Shown piece after piece: positions 41,561-50,602 of a DNA stretch of 64,000 nt (position 1 is the stretch's first letter; each line of letters begins with the position of its first letter). The stretch spans positions 1 through 64,000 of the forward strand of contig CAZHQB010000001.1 of the NCBI GenBank assembly GCA_964534895.1, given 5' to 3'. Made by a program: the position numbers and the translations under genes. Origin of the DNA: GCA-2747515 sp964534895. Its GTDB lineage: Bacteria > Patescibacteriota > Minisyncoccia > Moranbacterales > GCA-2747515. Below the pieces are notes generated by a model. It ran no database searches and was not told the origin of the DNA. It worked only from the letters and a program-made list of their open reading frames with translations.

Positions 41561-42325
41561 ATGAAAATGAAAAACGATTACAAAGCATTTGCTTTCGATT
41601 TAGACGGAACGTTAGCAGTAAGTAAATCAGCTTTATCAGAGGAGGTGTCACAATTTTTATGTAAATTATTATCAAAAGGTAAGTCTGTGATGATAATTTC
41701 TGGAGGTTGGATGCCTCAATTTGAAAAACAATTTTTAGCAAATTTTAAATGTCCCAAAAAGAATCTAAAGAGGTTGTATTTGATGCCAACTAGTGGTGCA
41801 GTAATGTATTTTTATGATGGAGAAAAATGGGATAAAAAATATGAACATAAAATTCCAAAGGAAGATGTGCAGATGATATCAAATGCTTTTGATAGTATTC
41901 TTAGCAAATTATCATTTAAAATGCCAAAGGAAAATATTTGGGGTGAACAATTTGAAAATCGTATCACACAAATTAGTTATTCAGCATTGGGTCAGCAAGC
42001 ACCTATAGAAGAAAAAGAGAAATGGGATAGTAATGATTTAAAGAAAGCTGAAATGGTAAAATTGTTGGTACCAATGTTACCAAAATACACAGTTAAATCT
42101 GGTGGCACGACAACAATTGATGTGACCTTAAAAGGCGTGGATAAGGGATTTGGTATGGAGCAATTTTTGAAAGAATCTGGTTTTAAAAAGGAGGAAGTGC
42201 TGTTCACAGGAGATAGATTGTATGAAGGAGGCAATGATTATGCTGTGGTGCGAACTGGAGTTGATACCTGTGAGGTTGATAACCCTAGGGATATGTTACA
42301 TAAACTTTCGAAGTTTGTGGATTAG
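41561..42325 (+). CDS. HAD-superfamily IIB phosphatase, phosphomannomutase-like
   Basis: ATG 41561 directly precedes the first HAD motif AFDLDGTLAVSK (nucleophile Asp and acid Asp). Motif II follows as MIISGGW, then a C2B-type cap of about 110 residues with MPTSGAVMYFY, and the C-terminal acidic motif FTGDRLYEGGNDYAV. The cap and GGTTTIDVTLKGVDKG resemble eukaryotic-type phosphomannomutases and sugar-phosphate phosphatases. The exact substrate cannot be inferred. It could act with the Pgi/Pmi isomerase in hexose-phosphate supply, but nothing in the sequence shows that. Confidence 0.85.
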   Translation: MKMKNDYKAFAFDLDGTLAVSKSALSEEVSQFLCKLLSKGKSVMIISGGWMPQFEKQFLANFKCPKKNLKRLYLMPTSGAVMYFYDGEKWDKKYEHKIPKEDVQMISNAFDSILSKLSFKMPKENIWGEQFENRITQISYSALGQQAPIEEKEKWDSNDLKKAEMVKLLVPMLPKYTVKSGGTTTIDVTLKGVDKGFGMEQFLKESGFKKEEVLFTGDRLYEGGNDYAVVRTGVDTCEVDNPRDMLHKLSKFVD

Positions 42326-42360
42326 ATTATGTGATTTTTTATTTTTTTAATTAAATTATT

Positions 42361-43413
42361 ATGAGTTTGCAGGTAGGTATAGTTGGTCTTCCAAATGTTG
42401 GAAAATCAACGCTCTTTAAAGCGTTGACAAGTAATTCAGTAGACATAAATAATTATCCGTTTTGTACAATTGAGCCAAATGTTGGGATTGTGGAAGTGCC
42501 CGATGAAAGATTGAGAAAATTGGCAGAAATGTCTAAGTCTCAAAAGATTGTGCCGGCCGTAGTTGAATTTTTAGATATTGCAGGATTAGTTAAAGGAGCT
42601 TCAAAAGGAGAGGGTTTAGGAAATAAATTTTTGGCTAATATTCGCAGTGTGGATGCTATCGCACAAGTTGTTAGAGTTTTTAAAAATGATGATATTACAC
42701 ATGTTCATAACTCTATTGATCCACTCAGAGATATTGAAATAATTGAGACAGAACTCATACTTGCTGATATAGTTACAGTTGATAAGACGATTATAAGATT
42801 AGAAAAGAAAGTGCGTAGTAATGATAAAAATGCAACTGTTCAGATAAATATTGTAAAAAGTATACAAAAAGCATTAGATAAAGGAACTTTAGCGAGTAGT
42901 GTTGATATAGATATGACAGATGAATCGATTAAGCAAATCATAACAGAAATGAGTTTACTTACAATGAAGCCAATCATATATATTTATAATGTGATTAATG
43001 TAGATGATAAATTAAATGATAAGTTGGAATTACGACCACATGTAAAATTAGATATTAAAATTGAGGAAGAATTGATGGATATAAATTTGCAAGAAGCTGA
43101 GGAATTGGGTGTGAAATCATATCTGGATACTCTAATTGTTGAAGCATTTAAATTATTAGGACTTCAAACATTTCTCACAACTGGTGAGGCTGAAACACGT
43201 GCGTGGACAATTAAGAGAGGTTCTACAGCTCCAGAGGCAGGCGCGGTAATTCACAATGACTTTAAAGATGCATTTATAAAAGCTGATGTTATAAATTGGC
43301 AAAAACTTCTTAGTGCAGGAAGTTGGAGTATGGCTCGCGAAAGTGGTACAATAAAAACAGTTGGAAAAGATTATGTCATACAAGATGGCGATGTGGTAGA
43401 ATTTAAAGTGTAG
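42361..43413 (+). CDS. ychF: Ribosome-binding ATPase YchF
   Basis: An OBG-family P-loop protein that hydrolyses ATP instead of GTP. The 350 residues contain the Walker A VGIVGLPNVGKSTLF, switch-region segment NYPFCTIEPNVGIV, FLDIAGLVKGASKGEGLGNKFL, a coiled-coil region (about 130-200), and a C-terminal TGS domain ending in KDYVIQDGDVVEFKV. Universal in bacteria. It directly precedes the groL control region. Confidence 0.96.
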   Translation: MSLQVGIVGLPNVGKSTLFKALTSNSVDINNYPFCTIEPNVGIVEVPDERLRKLAEMSKSQKIVPAVVEFLDIAGLVKGASKGEGLGNKFLANIRSVDAIAQVVRVFKNDDITHVHNSIDPLRDIEIIETELILADIVTVDKTIIRLEKKVRSNDKNATVQINIVKSIQKALDKGTLASSVDIDMTDESIKQIITEMSLLTMKPIIYIYNVINVDDKLNDKLELRPHVKLDIKIEEELMDINLQEAEELGVKSYLDTLIVEAFKLLGLQTFLTTGEAETRAWTIKRGSTAPEAGAVIHNDFKDAFIKADVINWQKLLSAGSWSMARESGTIKTVGKDYVIQDGDVVEFKV

Positions 43414-43426
43414 ATATTGATAGGTC

Positions 43427-43454
43427 TTGACAATGAATAAAGATTCGTTACAAT
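43427..43454 (+). promoter_or_regulatory. Promoter of groL
   Basis: TTGACA at 43427-43432, a 16-base spacer, and TACAAT at 43449-43454. The start near 43461 lies just upstream of a CIRCE operator. Confidence 0.75.
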
Positions 43455-43466
43455 GGAGATATAGAG

Positions 43467-43493
43467 TTAGCACTCACAGTGTGTGACTGCTAA
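43467..43493 (+). promoter_or_regulatory. CIRCE operator (HrcA binding site)
   Basis: TTAGCACTC, a 9-base spacer and GACTGCTAA form the CIRCE inverted repeat with one mismatch (consensus right arm GAGTGCTAA). It overlaps the start of the transcript, where HrcA would block groL until heat shock. hrcA is not in the window. Confidence 0.9.
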
Positions 43494-43526
43494 TATATAA
43501 TGTGTAATTTATTAATTATATTAGAT

Positions 43527-45194
43527 ATGACAAAGCAAATAGAATTTGGAGCAGATGCTCGTAAAAAGGTTGTAGCTGGAATTGATACAGTTGCAAATGC
43601 AGTAAAAACTACAATTGGTCCTAAGGGACGAAATGTTGTTTTGGATAGTGGTTTTGGTGCACCAACAGTTACAAATGATGGTGTTTCCATAGCAAAAGAT
43701 ATAGAACTTAGTGATAAGTTTGAAAATATTGGAGCAGAACTTATTAAAGAAGTTGCAGATAAAACTAATGATGCAGCAGGAGATGGTACAACTACATCAA
43801 CAATTATGATGCAAGCAATTGTATCAGAGGGTCTTAAGTTTGTGGAGACTGGGATTAATCCAGTTGGAATTCGTAAAGGATTGGAGACAGCAAAAAATGA
43901 TGTTGTTGAATTATTGCAAAAAAATTCAAAACGTGTTAGCTCAAAGGAAGAGATTGCACAGGTTGCAACTATTAGTGCTGAAAATTCTGAAATGGGTGAA
44001 ATGATTGCAAATGTGATGGAGCTGGTAGGTAAAGATGGCGTTATCACGGTAGAGGAGTCACAGACAGTAGGTTTGTCACATGATATTGTTGATGGTATGC
44101 AGTTTGACAAAGGTTATGTATCGCCATATATGATTACAGACGCAGAATCTCGTAAGGCTGAAATAAAAGACCCTGCGATTCTCATTACAGATAAAAAAAT
44201 CTCAGCGATTAATGATATTTTGCCGTTACTTGAGAAAATTGCTCAGAGTGGGAAAAAAGACCTTGTAATTATATGTGAAGATTTGGAAGGAGAAGCTCTT
44301 GCAACGCTTGTTGTAAATAAGCTTAGAGGTACAATGAATGTACTGGCTGTAAAAGCTCCAGAGTTTGGTGATACTCGTAAAGATGTGTTGGATGATATTG
44401 CAATTGTAACAGGTGCAACAGTGATTTCGGAAGAAAAAGGAATGACTATGGAAAATGTTGATTTGGACGTGTTAGGCTCAGCTGCAAAAGTTGTTTCAAC
44501 AAATGATAATACAACGATTGTTGATGGAAGGGGCGTAAAAAAAGCGATAAAAGAACGAGCAGAACAAATTGCACGACAAATTGAAATAGAGGATTCTAGT
44601 TATGAACAAGAGAAATTGCAAAAACGTGTTGCGAAACTTTCAGGTGGTGTGGCAGTTATTCGTGCTGGAGCAGCAACTGAAACTGAGATGAGTTATGTGA
44701 GACATAAACTAGAAGATGCTCTTGCAGCGACAAAAGCAGCCGTAGAAGAAGGTGTTGTTGCTGGGGGTGGTACAGCTTTAGCAAAAGCTAGCATATTGCT
44801 TTCTGTTGATGAAAATTTTGATAATGAATTTCGTGCGGGATATAAGGCACTACTCAATGCTTTATCAGCACCACTTAAACAAATTGCAATGAATGCAGGT
44901 GAACGTGATGCAGCTGTTGTTTTGAATGCAGTAATAGAAGGAAAAGGGAAAAATTTTGGATACAATGCTCTAACAGATAGTTACGAAGAAGATATGATAA
45001 AGGCTGGTATTATTGATCCTTTAAAAGTTACGCGTACTGCAATTGAAAATGCTGTGAGCGTTGCTTCAATGTTGCTTACAACAGAAGTTGTGATTACGGA
45101 TGAACCAAAAGAAGAAGCTGGAGCAGATGCTGCAGCCGCAGCAATGGGAGGAATGGGCGGAGGAATGCCTGCTGGGATGGGTGGAATGATGTAA
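43527..45194 (+). CDS. groL: Chaperonin GroEL
   Basis: It forms the ATP-driven folding chamber in the cytoplasm. ATG 43527 gives 555 residues starting TKQIEFGADARKKVVAGID; an in-frame ATG at 43500 is less likely. Motifs include TIGPKGRNVVLD, VTNDGVSIAKDIEL, the ATP loop AGDGTTTSTI, LSGGVAVIRAGAATETEM and the C-terminal GGM repeat. No groES precedes it, unlike the usual groES-groEL order. It is transcribed from a promoter with a CIRCE element and ends at a good terminator. Confidence 0.98.
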   Translation: MTKQIEFGADARKKVVAGIDTVANAVKTTIGPKGRNVVLDSGFGAPTVTNDGVSIAKDIELSDKFENIGAELIKEVADKTNDAAGDGTTTSTIMMQAIVSEGLKFVETGINPVGIRKGLETAKNDVVELLQKNSKRVSSKEEIAQVATISAENSEMGEMIANVMELVGKDGVITVEESQTVGLSHDIVDGMQFDKGYVSPYMITDAESRKAEIKDPAILITDKKISAINDILPLLEKIAQSGKKDLVIICEDLEGEALATLVVNKLRGTMNVLAVKAPEFGDTRKDVLDDIAIVTGATVISEEKGMTMENVDLDVLGSAAKVVSTNDNTTIVDGRGVKKAIKERAEQIARQIEIEDSSYEQEKLQKRVAKLSGGVAVIRAGAATETEMSYVRHKLEDALAATKAAVEEGVVAGGGTALAKASILLSVDENFDNEFRAGYKALLNALSAPLKQIAMNAGERDAAVVLNAVIEGKGKNFGYNALTDSYEEDMIKAGIIDPLKVTRTAIENAVSVASMLLTTEVVITDEPKEEAGADAAAAAMGGMGGGMPAGMGGMM

Positions 45195-45225
45195 AAACTG
45201 GTAAAGATGTTTTTGTGGGATTATC

Positions 45226-45260
45226 AATAAAAGTGGACTTGTAGGAGTTCACTTTTTATT
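45226..45260 (+). terminator. Intrinsic terminator after groL
   Basis: AATAAAAGTGGACT and AGTTCACTTTTTATT pair around a 6-base loop with one bulge; the right arm is T-rich. It ends the groL transcript. Confidence 0.7.
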
Positions 45261-45371
45261 TGGTGAATATTTTTTGTAATATAAAAATTATCAAAAAGTT
45301 TAAAGAGATAATTTATATTTAATTTTAAAATTATTTATTTTAAATAAGATAAGGTTTTATATTTGGTGTGT

Positions 45372-45410
45372 TTGGTTTCTTTCTATTTTGATGATATAAT
45401 AAAATAGAAA
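45372..45410 (+). promoter_or_regulatory. Promoter and dyad of the pilus operon
   Basis: TTGGTT at 45372-45377 and an extended -10 TGATATAAT (TATAAT 45395-45400) with 17-base spacing. A perfect 10-bp inverted repeat (TTTCTATTTT 45380-45389 and AAAATAGAAA 45401-45410) brackets the -10 box, suggesting an operator. Confidence 0.6.
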
Positions 45411-45427
45411 TACAAAAATAAAAAAAC

Positions 45428-47158
45428 ATGAAGATAGATAATACACAATTATACAATTATTTAATAGAAAATAATATTGCTGATAAGAGTGTTATCACTC
45501 CTATTTTTATTCGTGTACAGAAAGAAAATGTGCAGCTTTGTAGTCTTCTGAAAGAAAAAGGAATACTCAATGAATTAGAATGCACAAAAGCAATTGCTGC
45601 ATCTTTGGGGTATCCATTTATTGATTTGACAAAAGAAAAAATTAGTGAGGAGATTTTGAATGTTATTCCAGAACAAGTTGCAAAAAAATCTGAAGTTATT
45701 GTTTTTGACAGAGATGTGGACACTCTAAAGGTTGCAATGAAAAATCCAGATGATATGCAGATGATTGATTTTTTGAAGAAAAAAACAAATTTGGATATTA
45801 TGCCGTATGTAACAACAAATGATAGTATTAAAATAGCGCTTAAACAATATACAAAAAGTTTAAAAGCAGAATTTAGTGGAATAATAGATGATGAAGATGA
45901 TATTGATGCAGGGCAAGGTAAAGATTTAATGAAAATGGCAGAGGATTTGCCGATTGTACGTATTGTTGATACTTTAATAAAACATGCAATATTGGAGGGA
46001 GCATCTGATATACATATTGAACCACAAGAGAAAAATATTATGGTTCGTTATCGAGTTGATGGTATTTTAAGGCAAGCTATGATTTTACCAAAAACTGCTC
46101 TGCCTGGTATTATTGCACGTATCAAAGTTCTATCTAATTTAAAATTGGATGAACATAGATTACCACAAGATGGTAGATTTAAAATTGAAAATGATGAGCA
46201 TAAAATTTCATTTCGTGTAAGTATTTTACCAGTTTTTGACGGAGAAAAAATTGTGATGCGACTTTTGGATGAGTCATCAGCAGGTTTAACATTAGAAAAG
46301 ATGGGTCTACAAGGCGAAGCACTTGAAGCGATTCAAAGAGAAATCCGTAAACCGAATGGTATGGTTCTTGTCACTGGTCCGACTGGCTCTGGTAAGACGA
46401 CAACTTTATATACGATTGTAGATATTTTAAATTCTCCAGAAGTGAATATTTCCACGGTAGAAGATCCTGTAGAATATAGAATGGACAGCATTAATCAAAC
46501 TCAAGTGCATTCAAAAATTGGTATGACGTTTGCTGCAGGACTTAGATCGTTATTACGTCAAGACCCAGATATTATTATGGTAGGTGAGATTCGAGATAAA
46601 GAAACACTTGAAATTGCAATTCATGCAGCTATGACTGGTCATTTAGTTCTTTCAACATTGCATACGAACTCTGCTGCAGGAGCTATTCCACGTATGGTGG
46701 ATATGGGTGTGGAGCCATTTCTCATTGCTTCTACAGCAAATATTGTAGTAGGACAACGATTGGTTCGTAAGCTTTGTGTAGAATGTCGAAAATCATATAC
46801 ATTAAATCAAAAAGAAGTAGATACATTGGCTAAAAATTATGAAATTGATGTGATATTGAAAACATTATATAAGATGGGTGGGCTTAAGAGTGGTACAAAA
46901 TGGACAGAAATTAAATTATTTAAACCTGGGGGTTGTCAACAATGCAATGGTAGTGGGTACAAAGGAAGAGGTGGTATTTATGAGGTTTTTGAAATTACAG
47001 AAGATATTGAAAAATTAATAACACAAAATGCAACATCAGATATGATGGAAAAGAAGGCTCGTGAAGACGGCATGGTAACGATGGTGGAAGATGGATTTTT
47101 CAAGGTTGTTCAAGGTATAACAAGTATAGAGGAGGTGATGAGAGTAACTCAAGAATAA
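45428..47158 (+). CDS. pilB: Type IV pilus assembly ATPase PilB (GspE family)
   Basis: It is the hexameric motor that drives pilus extension from the cytoplasmic side. The 576 residues have an N-terminal GspE N1E domain (about 1-140), then the ATPase with ASDIHIEPQEKNIMVRYRVDG, Walker A GPTGSGKTTT (317-326), Asp box STVEDPVEY, Walker B DIIMVGEIRD and a His box MTGHLVLSTLHTN. A Cys4 zinc-binding insertion (CVECRK ... CQQCNGSG) marks the PilB type. It opens a nine-gene operon from a promoter with a symmetric operator-like dyad. Confidence 0.96.
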   Translation: MKIDNTQLYNYLIENNIADKSVITPIFIRVQKENVQLCSLLKEKGILNELECTKAIAASLGYPFIDLTKEKISEEILNVIPEQVAKKSEVIVFDRDVDTLKVAMKNPDDMQMIDFLKKKTNLDIMPYVTTNDSIKIALKQYTKSLKAEFSGIIDDEDDIDAGQGKDLMKMAEDLPIVRIVDTLIKHAILEGASDIHIEPQEKNIMVRYRVDGILRQAMILPKTALPGIIARIKVLSNLKLDEHRLPQDGRFKIENDEHKISFRVSILPVFDGEKIVMRLLDESSAGLTLEKMGLQGEALEAIQREIRKPNGMVLVTGPTGSGKTTTLYTIVDILNSPEVNISTVEDPVEYRMDSINQTQVHSKIGMTFAAGLRSLLRQDPDIIMVGEIRDKETLEIAIHAAMTGHLVLSTLHTNSAAGAIPRMVDMGVEPFLIASTANIVVGQRLVRKLCVECRKSYTLNQKEVDTLAKNYEIDVILKTLYKMGGLKSGTKWTEIKLFKPGGCQQCNGSGYKGRGGIYEVFEITEDIEKLITQNATSDMMEKKAREDGMVTMVEDGFFKVVQGITSIEEVMRVTQE

Positions 47159-47179
47159 ATTTTATATGTAAATTAAAAT

Positions 47180-48397
47180 ATGCCAAAATATTTATATACA
47201 TCAAAAAATATAAATGGTACTCCGCGTTCTGGAGAAATGGATGCTACAAATGAAAGAGACTTAGCAATGCAATTGCGAAGTGAAGGATTTGTCGTAACTA
47301 GTATAGAACGTGTGAAAGAAAAAGATGAAAAGATAAATATAAAGATACTTGATCGATTAAATGGAGTTAGTTTGAAAGAAAAATTATTTTTTACACGAAA
47401 TCTGAGCGTGATGATTTCATCAGGTTTGACAATTGCAAGAGCGTTATCAAATTTAAGTGTACAAACAAAAAATAAACATTTTAAAGAAGTATTAGAAAAA
47501 ATTTATAAAGACGTACAAAAGGGTACAGTATTTAGTGATGCACTTGCAAAATATCCAGCGATTTTTAATGATTTATTTGTAAATATGGTTAGAGTTGGGG
47601 AGATTGGTGGAACTTTGGATGAATCATTGAATATCATTACTGTTCAAATGGAAAAGGAACATGAGCTAAAGTCAAAAGTTCGTGGAGCTATGATTTATCC
47701 AGCTGTAATCGTATTTGCTATGTGTGTAGTTGGTATTATTATGCTTACATATATTTTGCCACAAATCCTTGGTGTATTTGGAGATATGGAAGTTGAATTA
47801 CCTGTAACAACCATGTTTATTATTGGATTAAGTAATATATTGAAAAACCATGGGTTATTAATAGGAATTATGTTGGTTGGTAGTGGAATTTTTCTTAAAA
47901 TATTATTATCTACAAATATTGGGCAAAAAGCTGGTAGTTTTGTGTTATTAAAAACTCCAATTTTAAAAAATATTGTTACCAAAGTAAATTGTGCTAGATT
48001 TGCACGAATATATGGTTCATTATTACATAGTGGTGTATCGGTAATTGATGCACTTGAGATTGTTGCCAATACACTTACGAATACATTTTTTAAGGAAGCA
48101 ATTATGGAAGGTCGTAATAAGATTCAACGTGGTGTTAATTTATCAAGTGTAATTGCTGAATATCCTGATATATTTCCAGTAATTGTAGCCCAGATGATAG
48201 GCGTTGGAGAAGAAACTGGTAAAACAGAAGATATGATGGAAAAACTAGCTGAATTTTATGAGGAAGAAGTAAATCAAATTACAAAAAATCTTTCATCAAT
48301 TATTGAACCTGTGCTTATGCTGGTGATTGGTGCGGCAGTTGGTTTTTTTGCTGTAGCTATGCTTACTCCAATGTATAGTGTGCTTGAAAATATATAA
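47180..48397 (+). CDS. pilC: Type IV pilus inner-membrane platform protein PilC (GspF family)
   Basis: The 405 residues carry two GspF domains: the first LFFTRNLSVMISSGLTIARALSNL (about 65-190) and the second CARFARIYGSLLHSGVSVIDALEIV (about 270-395). Three membrane helices separate and end them. The protein sits in the membrane above PilB and transmits its motion to pilin subunits. It follows pilB by 21 bases. The C-terminal EPVLMLVIGAAVGFFAVAMLTPMYS is conserved. Confidence 0.95.
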   Translation: MPKYLYTSKNINGTPRSGEMDATNERDLAMQLRSEGFVVTSIERVKEKDEKINIKILDRLNGVSLKEKLFFTRNLSVMISSGLTIARALSNLSVQTKNKHFKEVLEKIYKDVQKGTVFSDALAKYPAIFNDLFVNMVRVGEIGGTLDESLNIITVQMEKEHELKSKVRGAMIYPAVIVFAMCVVGIIMLTYILPQILGVFGDMEVELPVTTMFIIGLSNILKNHGLLIGIMLVGSGIFLKILLSTNIGQKAGSFVLLKTPILKNIVTKVNCARFARIYGSLLHSGVSVIDALEIVANTLTNTFFKEAIMEGRNKIQRGVNLSSVIAEYPDIFPVIVAQMIGVGEETGKTEDMMEKLAEFYEEEVNQITKNLSSIIEPVLMLVIGAAVGFFAVAMLTPMYSVLENI

Positions 48398-48407
48398 TAA
48401 AAAATTT

Positions 48408-49931
48408 ATGATATATAATAAAAAAAGAGGATTTACGCTTATTGAAGGATTAGTAGCTCTTGCTGTTTTTACTCTTCTAGTTGTTACTTTTTATAAAATA
48501 TTTGCACAAACAATGATTCATATGCAAAATTCAAAGTATCGTCGTGGTGCAGTTGCTCTTGCAAATGAGCGGATGGAGCAATTTAGAAATCTTGCATATG
48601 ATAATATAGCTACAAAAGCAAATGCTCCAATTGGTGATATTGAAGATGATGAGGTAGTGACTGTAAATGGATTAGTGTATCGTATTATAACAACAGTCTT
48701 TTTTGTAGATGATCCTGCTGACGGAGTTGCCCCAACGGATACTAGATATGAAGATTATAAGCGTGTTAGCGTTGTAGTTGTTTGGGGCCAAGCTACAAGT
48801 AATATGATATCAAAAGCAAATGCTATTCAAGATGCTAAATATGAATCAAAGCGCATTACTCTTGTTTCACAATTTGTTCCACCAGGAGGTTTAGAAGCAT
48901 TGCCTACAGGCGGTATTCTTTCTATAAATGTACTTAATATGGGTGTGGAACCAGTGGAGCCGGTAGAGGGAGCTATAGTGTCTATCATTGACAATGAGTG
49001 TGGTACAAGTGGACATCCAGATTGTGACAGCTCTACGATAACGGGAATTACCGATGCAACTGGAAATTATATGTATATAGGAGCTCCAATTTGCACAGCA
49101 TGTTATGAGATAAGTGTTACAAAAAGTAGTTTTGAAGCTCGTAAAACATTAAATCCATTTTCAGGAGATGATGGTGTAGATCCTTATGAAGAAGGCGAGT
49201 ATGAGCCGACATATGCACATCAAGGTGTGTCAGCTGGAAATATTACAACAGCTACATTTAATACAAATAAATTATCACAATTAAATATAATATCTCAAGA
49301 TCCATTTGGTAATCTTATACCAGAAGTTAAATTTGATATAAAAGGCGGTTTTATATCTGGCACTACGGTTGGAGGAGAGACTTCTAGTGTATATAATTTT
49401 TATGCAACTAACAAAATAACGGATACAACAAATGCAGACATTGATATTTATTCTACGTCAGATGCACTTAATGGTGATTATACAAATATTGGTGTCTATG
49501 CAATTGATAATATAGTGTTACCTAACGGATTTTCTGACTATACTTTTTGGAAAGTAGATATAAATGATGAAATAAACCCACATAATATAGCTGTTGTTGC
49601 AGATACAGATTTATCTGCAAAAATGATTTTCATAGATAATAATTATGATAGTGCATTTATTCGTATAGTAGAAACAATCAACGGAGAATCAGTTCCTGTC
49701 AAGGATGCTAGCGTTAGATTAGAAAATACTAATCTTAATCCTGCATACGATGTAACATTAATAACTGACGAGTTTGGTTATGTTTATTTTCCAGAAAATA
49801 CTACAAATACATTAGTTAATGAGGAGACATATAATATAACAGTTACTGCAGATGATTATAATGAAAAAACAGATACTATAGAAATAGATAAATTAACGCA
49901 AAAAGAAATAACAATAACATTAAGTTCATGA
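48408..49931 (+). CDS. Prepilin-like protein with carboxypeptidase-regulatory-like domains
   Basis: The start at ATG 48408 gives a short basic leader and prepilin motif RGFTLIEGLVALAVF with Glu at +5, then a hydrophobic helix. The 507-residue product is long for a pilin: a PilV/I-like segment to about residue 160, then beta-rich domains. Two of these (about 170-240 and 410-500) look like carboxypeptidase-regulatory or Ig-like folds, with TDATGNYMYIGAP and TDEFGYVYFPEN at corresponding positions. Several Cys lie in the first domain. A surface-exposed minor pilin or adhesin is likely. It overlaps the next gene by 4 bases. Confidence 0.85.
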   Translation: MIYNKKRGFTLIEGLVALAVFTLLVVTFYKIFAQTMIHMQNSKYRRGAVALANERMEQFRNLAYDNIATKANAPIGDIEDDEVVTVNGLVYRIITTVFFVDDPADGVAPTDTRYEDYKRVSVVVVWGQATSNMISKANAIQDAKYESKRITLVSQFVPPGGLEALPTGGILSINVLNMGVEPVEPVEGAIVSIIDNECGTSGHPDCDSSTITGITDATGNYMYIGAPICTACYEISVTKSSFEARKTLNPFSGDDGVDPYEEGEYEPTYAHQGVSAGNITTATFNTNKLSQLNIISQDPFGNLIPEVKFDIKGGFISGTTVGGETSSVYNFYATNKITDTTNADIDIYSTSDALNGDYTNIGVYAIDNIVLPNGFSDYTFWKVDINDEINPHNIAVVADTDLSAKMIFIDNNYDSAFIRIVETINGESVPVKDASVRLENTNLNPAYDVTLITDEFGYVYFPENTTNTLVNEETYNITVTADDYNEKTDTIEIDKLTQKEITITLSS

Positions 49932-50578
49932 TAAAAAAAACATATAAAGGTGTAACTTTTGTAGAAATGATTGTTACAATTGCAATAACATCAATAGTAA
50001 TGATAGGAACCTCGTTATTTTTTGTAAGGATGTGGACAACACATCATTTTGTATTTAAAAGTGGTATAGCTTCTTTTATAGCTAGTAGAGCTGTTGAAGA
50101 TGCAATTAATACGATGCGTAAAGCACAACAAGCACAGAATGGAGCTTTTCCAATTGTTATAGCAAATGATCATGAATTTGAATTTTATGCAGATATTGAC
50201 AATGATAGTGTCGTTGAAAAAGTTAAATATTTTGTAGAAGATAGCATTTTTAAAAGAGAAGTTGTTGAACCAGGTGATGATATGCCACCAATATATAATG
50301 GTAATACAATAGTTCAAGATATAGCAAAAAATGTAAGAAATGATATTGTGTCTGGTGAATCTATATTTGAATATTATGGTATCAATGGTAAGATATATAA
50401 GCATGAGGATATAAAAAATAAAACTTTGACCATGCCAATTATACCAGCTGATATTCGTATGGTAAAAATTGTCTTATATATTAATCCTGAACCAATTTTT
50501 CGTTCCCCAGATAATATAAAAATTCAATCATTTGCTGTTGTTAGGAATTTAACGGAATTTGATGATATACCAACTTAA
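49928..50578 (+). CDS. Prepilin-like protein (minor pilin)
   Basis: The 216 residues start with a basic leader and the prepilin motif KGVTFVEMIVTIAITSIVM, with Glu at the +5 position; Val replaces the usual Phe after Gly. The helix is followed by a globular domain of about 180 residues with no recognised subfamily and no Cys pair. Its start overlaps the previous stop in ATGA, showing tight coupling. It resembles GspJ/PilW-type pseudopilins in size. Confidence 0.85.
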   Translation: MIKKTYKGVTFVEMIVTIAITSIVMIGTSLFFVRMWTTHHFVFKSGIASFIASRAVEDAINTMRKAQQAQNGAFPIVIANDHEFEFYADIDNDSVVEKVKYFVEDSIFKREVVEPGDDMPPIYNGNTIVQDIAKNVRNDIVSGESIFEYYGINGKIYKHEDIKNKTLTMPIIPADIRMVKIVLYINPEPIFRSPDNIKIQSFAVVRNLTEFDDIPT

Positions 50579-50602
50579 GATTTTTTAAATTTGTTTGATA
50601 AA

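Noticed and set aside
43490..44110. A long minus-strand ORF opposite groL
   Set aside because: It is antisense to a highly conserved gene and has no recognisable domain or start context.
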